Assembly: GCA_025451425.1 (NCBI GenBank)
Contig: JANWKK010000247.1
Coordinates: 1 to 8,898 of the forward strand
Reading direction: 5' to 3'
DNA from: Gemmatimonadaceae bacterium
GTDB lineage: Bacteria; Gemmatimonadota; Gemmatimonadetes; Gemmatimonadales; Gemmatimonadaceae
DNA: 8,898 bases
Made by a program: the position numbers and the translations under genes. This document shows, one piece after another, positions 6,798 to 8,898 of this stretch (position 1 is its first letter; the number at the start of each line of letters is the position of its first letter). The notes under the pieces were generated by a model. That model made no database searches, had not been told where the DNA came from, and was given only the letters and a program-made list of their open reading frames with translations.

Positions 6798-7406
6798 ATG
6801 AACGCATTACTGACCGACTTCGATCTGGTCCTGAATGGCCTGCGCCTGGCAATCTTCGCCGCCGCTCTGGTAATGGGTGTCGTGGCGTTGCTCGATTGGC
6901 TGGTGCGGACGCGCCGAATCAGTCCATTCAGCGGCATCGCTCGCTTTTGCCGGCGGAGCGTCGATCCGCTGATGGTCCCCGTCGAGCGCATGGTGATGCG
7001 CGCAGGGGGTCAGCCCGCGTCGGCACCCTGGTGGTCGCTCGTAACGGTGGTGCTTGGCGGAATTCTTCTGCTCTTCCTCCTCGGCATTTTGCGCGGGATT
7101 CTCGGGCAGCTTGGCAGTGCCATCGTGCAGCCGAGGTTATTCCCGGTGCTCGTCGTGAGTTGGGCGTTCGAGATCGTCGAGCTCGCGCTGATCGTCCGAG
7201 TGCTCTCGTCGTGGTTCCCGATCTCGCCGTACTCTAAGTGGGTGCGCTGGAGCTATACGCTCACCGACTGGATGCTCATTCCGTTGCGGAGAATCATTCC
7301 GACGATTGGCATGGTCGACATCACACCGATCATCGCGTATTTGATCATCAGGTACATTCTCGAGGGCATCGTCATCGGACTCGTGGCTAAGCTCGTGGGG
7401 ATGTGA
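6798..7406 (+). CDS. yggT: YggT family membrane protein, two-repeat form
   Basis: A 202-residue integral membrane protein of the YggT family. The second half is typical: a membrane helix at about 117-137 leading into RVLSSWFPISPYSKWVR at 134-150, WMLIPLRRIIPTIGMVDITP at 158-177, and a last helix at about 178-198. The first half is a diverged copy of the same unit: helix 16-36, RTRRISPFSGIARFCRRSVD at 37-56, PVERMV at 61-66, then helix 79-99. Length and two-repeat layout match the roughly 190-residue enterobacterial YggT. The family's function is not well settled; links to cell division, osmotic stress and membrane homeostasis have been suggested for relatives. It begins at ATG 6798 directly after a -10-like box and is unrelated to the divergent lasso operon. 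Confidence 0.88.
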   Translation: MNALLTDFDLVLNGLRLAIFAAALVMGVVALLDWLVRTRRISPFSGIARFCRRSVDPLMVPVERMVMRAGGQPASAPWWSLVTVVLGGILLLFLLGILRGILGQLGSAIVQPRLFPVLVVSWAFEIVELALIVRVLSSWFPISPYSKWVRWSYTLTDWMLIPLRRIIPTIGMVDITPIIAYLIIRYILEGIVIGLVAKLVGM

Positions 7407-7429
7407 CCACGCATGGCTGGACTGGTCAC
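7403..7429. repeat. Inverted repeat spanning the yggT stop codon
   Basis: GTGACCA (7403-7409) and TGGTCAC (7423-7429) are exact reverse complements with a 13-base loop; the left arm includes the yggT stop. The right arm also covers the -35-like hexamer of the next gene, and a further GTGAC follows at 7436. It could be an operator or a weak terminator; no T-run follows. Confidence 0.35.
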
Positions 7430-7451
7430 GAGCGGTGACACATGATAGACT
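7423..7451 (+). promoter_or_regulatory. Promoter of the receiver-like gene, probably leaderless
   Basis: A -35-like TGGTCA (7423-7428), a 17-base spacer and a -10-like TAGACT (7446-7451) are followed after eight bases by ATG 7460. The -10-to-ATG distance is the same as at yggT, and again there is no ribosome-binding site. This favours ATG 7460 over the upstream in-frame ATG 7442, which would lie before the -10 box. Confidence 0.5.
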
Positions 7452-7459
7452 CGTGGCCG

Positions 7460-7882
7460 ATGAATTCCGAACCAGTCTGTCTGCTGCTTGTTGGATCGGA
7501 CGCGGCGTTGCTCGAAGGACTCTCGCAGTCATTGGGCGCGCTCGGTTACGCGACAGTCGCGACGCAGGAGTTGCGAGACGCGCGCGATTTGGCGGCCGCA
7601 CGCCCGCCATTGATCGCCGTCGTGGAAGCGAATCTGGCGGCGACATCGTATGCCGATGCGCTCGGAATTCCGCTTGCGGCAGGTGGTGCGATCGTCCTCT
7701 ACAACGTGACGGGCAAAGGCCAGTCGCCAGTGCTCAGCCCAACGTTGCAGCGCGCGGTGCTCGCGAACATCACACTGCCCCTGGAGCGGCAGCGGCTCGT
7801 GGCGCTCGTGCAGCACGTAGCGGAACGGGTGCGGACAACGGGACGCCGACGGGACACGCCGCCCGAGCGCACCGCGCCGTGA
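7460..7882 (+). CDS. Degenerate receiver-domain protein (pseudoreceiver)
   Basis: A 140-residue protein with the outline of a response-regulator receiver domain and no output domain: beta-1 VCLLLVGSDAALLEGL at 6-21, a helix with SLGALGYATVAT at 24-35, beta-3 PPLIAVVEANLA at 49-60, beta-4 GGAIVLYNV at 75-83, and ITLPLERQRLVALVQHV at 104-120, the counterpart of the usual LxKPxxxxxLxxLV segment. The phospho-acceptor Asp is replaced by Glu56 and the conserved Lys of the KP motif by Leu106, so ordinary phosphorylation is unlikely. It probably acts, if at all, as a phosphorylation-independent binding module. The last 17 residues are basic and likely disordered. I start it at ATG 7460 because of the -10 box at 7446; ATG 7442 would add six residues. 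The family call is by pattern only. Confidence 0.65.
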   Translation: MNSEPVCLLLVGSDAALLEGLSQSLGALGYATVATQELRDARDLAAARPPLIAVVEANLAATSYADALGIPLAAGGAIVLYNVTGKGQSPVLSPTLQRAVLANITLPLERQRLVALVQHVAERVRTTGRRRDTPPERTAP

Positions 7883-8053
7883 GTGCACTCGTGCGGCGCC
7901 GCAGCCATTGCCCGGGCGTCAACCACCTACAATATTGAAAGAGCTGCTACAACCGAACACGTGGCGATTTAACGGCAACTTGCGGCCACGTTAAACAATC
8001 GCTAAAGCGCCTGCCCGGGCGCACAGCGTTTTGGGCCTTTTTCTTTCTGCATC
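7883..8053. other. Intergenic region upstream of metH
   Basis: This 171-base gap has no gene. Right at the preceding stop lie two short perfect palindromes, GAGTGCACTC (7881-7890) and TGCGGCGCCGCA (7892-7903). A -10-like TACAAT occurs at 7928-7933, with only a poor TTGCCC 14 bases upstream. TTTAACG (7968-7974) and CGTTAAA (7989-7995) form a 7-bp stem with a 14-base loop. The last 20 bases before metH are T-rich without a Shine-Dalgarno. I could not match it to the SAM, SAH or cobalamin riboswitches that often precede metH. Confidence 0.5.
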
Positions 8054-8898
8054 ATGCCTGACAGCGAGCTGCATCCATATCTCAAAGCATTGAGTGAGCG
8101 CGTCCTCATCTTCGATGGTGCGATGGGGACGAACATTCAGTTGCGCCATCCAACGCCAGAGGACTTCGGCGGGAAGTCGTTGGAGGGATGTAACGATCAC
8201 CTCGTACTCACGCGTCCCGACCTCATCCAGGGGATTCACGAGGCGTTCTTGAGCGTCGGCTGCGATGTCGTAGAAACGTGCACGTTTCAGTCGACGCCGC
8301 ACCGGTTGCGTGAGTGGGGGATCGAGCCGAAGACGCGTGACCTGAATGTCGCCGCGGCGCGGCTGGCGCGAGCCGCGTGCGACAAGTTCGCGACGCCCGA
8401 GCAGCCGCGATTCGTCGCCGGTTTCGAGCGATTGTTCGCGGAGCTCGGCCGTCGAGTCCCGGTGCAAACGCAAGTGACGCTGGACACGAGCGGTCGGATG
8501 CTGCTCGGCACCGACATCGCGAGCGCGCTCACGACCCTCGAGGCGATGCCGGTGGACGTGATCGGTTTGAACTGCTCTACGGGTCCGGAGCACATGCGCG
8601 AACCGATCCGATACCTAACGACGCACGCGTCGCGGCCGATCTCGTGCGTTCCCAACGCCGGTCTGCCGCTGAACACGGGGACCGGCGACGCCGTGTATCC
8701 GCTCGAACCGGCTCCGATGGCGGAGATGCTCGCCGAGTTCGTGGAGAAGTTCGGAGTCCGGATCGTCGGTGGCTGCTGCGGGACGAGACCGGAGCACCTC
8801 AAGGCGCTTGTCGAACGCCTGGAGCGTGGCGCGTGGAGCGTGACGCGTGAAACGCGGAGTGAGTCCTCGACGCTTCACGCGCCAGGCTCCACGCGCCA
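8054..8898 (+). CDS. metH: Methionine synthase MetH, homocysteine-binding domain, with internal deletion (cut by window edge)
   Basis: The frame from ATG 8054 reads 281 residues to the window end without a stop. It matches the N-terminal homocysteine S-methyltransferase barrel of cobalamin-dependent MetH: VLIFDGAMGTNIQL at 17-30, EGCNDHLVLTRPDLI at 44-58, VVETCTFQSTP at 73-83, GLNCSTGP at 171-178, and VGGCCGTRPEHLKAL at 238-252. Zinc ligands Cys174, Cys241 and Cys242 are kept. However, RFVAG (119-123) is joined directly to FERLFAELGRRVPV. In ordinary MetH some 60-70 residues, including the GPTG and DLLLIET strands of the barrel, lie between these segments. The frame is intact, so this is a clean in-frame loss: a real deletion that should disable the barrel, or an assembly error. 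Downstream pterin, cobalamin and activation domains would lie outside the window. The final 24 residues are encoded by an inverted repeat. Confidence 0.85.
   Translation, partial: MPDSELHPYLKALSERVLIFDGAMGTNIQLRHPTPEDFGGKSLEGCNDHLVLTRPDLIQGIHEAFLSVGCDVVETCTFQSTPHRLREWGIEPKTRDLNVAAARLARAACDKFATPEQPRFVAGFERLFAELGRRVPVQTQVTLDTSGRMLLGTDIASALTTLEAMPVDVIGLNCSTGPEHMREPIRYLTTHASRPISCVPNAGLPLNTGTGDAVYPLEPAPMAEMLAEFVEKFGVRIVGGCCGTRPEHLKALVERLERGAWSVTRETRSESSTLHAPGSTR
8827..8898. repeat. Long interrupted inverted repeat at the window end
   Basis: TGGCGCGTGGAGC (8827-8839) is the exact reverse complement of GCTCCACGCGCCA (8886-8898), 13 bp. Inside it, CGCGTGAA (8844-8851) pairs exactly with TTCACGCG (8874-8881) after a symmetric four-base mismatch. 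Together they make a 21-bp interrupted stem around a 22-base loop. It lies in the metH reading frame just after the homocysteine domain, in the position of the interdomain linker, and looks like a dispersed palindromic repeat rather than protein-coding sequence under selection. The arm may extend past the window. Confidence 0.75.

Noticed and set aside
6758..7237. 159-residue plus-strand frame over yggT
   Set aside because: It is frame-shifted against the clear membrane protein and is arginine-rich, as GC-rich shadow frames usually are.
7435..7938. 167-residue plus-strand frame over the receiver-like gene
   Set aside because: Its composition (Arg, Ala, Gly) is that of a shadow frame; the other frame gives the beta/alpha pattern of a receiver domain.
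7997..8045. GC-rich hairpin followed by T-rich stretch as a terminator for the receiver-like gene
   Set aside because: The GCGCC/GGCGC stem is short and about 10 bases separate it from the nearest T-run, which itself is interrupted, so a standard terminator is not supported.
7991..8593. 200-residue minus-strand frame opposite metH
   Set aside because: It is antisense to a well-recognised MetH domain and contains no recognisable motif.
1..8898. CRISPR array, tRNA, rRNA, transposase
   Set aside because: No regularly spaced direct repeats, no cloverleaf or rRNA segments and no transposase motifs were seen.

Overview
The window is GC-rich bacterial DNA. Gene content (an exosortase-type polysaccharide deacetylase, a lasso-peptide locus, YggT, an N-terminal MetH) and -10-like boxes placed eight bases before start codons suggest a soil or environmental lineage such as Gemmatimonadota. 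That assignment is inference from style and gene content, with no marker gene behind it.

Layout. Minus strand, 1-793: the 5' part of a NodB-type polysaccharide deacetylase of the exosortase (XrtA) exopolysaccharide type, running off the left edge. Minus strand, 6566 down to 1053: a compact six-gene lasso-peptide biosynthetic cluster, in transcription order cyclase (C), precursor (A), transglutaminase-fold leader peptidase (B2), HPr-kinase-like tail kinase (K), PqqD-like leader-binding protein (B1/RRE), nucleotidyltransferase (N). Plus strand, 6798 to the right edge: a YggT membrane protein, a degenerate receiver-domain protein, and the 5' end of metH, which carries an apparent in-frame internal deletion and ends in a long inverted repeat.

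How the cluster should work. The 47-residue precursor at 4384-4241 is easily missed because it is short. It carries the canonical lasso leader signature (W-x-x-P-x-V-x3-G-x5-T, Thr at -2) and the strongest ribosome-binding site seen in the cluster. The PqqD-like B1 protein would bind the leader, the B2 Cys protease would cut after the residue following Thr, and the asparagine-synthetase-like cyclase would adenylate an Asp side chain and close a macrolactam onto the new N-terminus. The peptide ends in Ser, the residue that HPr-kinase-like enzymes phosphorylate in paeninodin-type lasso clusters; the nucleotidyltransferase is the likely second tail-modifying enzyme, as in the pseudomycoidin cluster.

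The most unusual point is the ring. With the leader cut at the canonical place, the only usable acid is Asp at core position 10, whereas the lasso rings I know of have 7 to 9 residues. A nine-residue ring would require cleavage one residue later, giving Cys1 and Thr at -3. Two cysteines (core 2 and 21) could additionally link ring and tail. No ABC transporter or isopeptidase is visible in the window.
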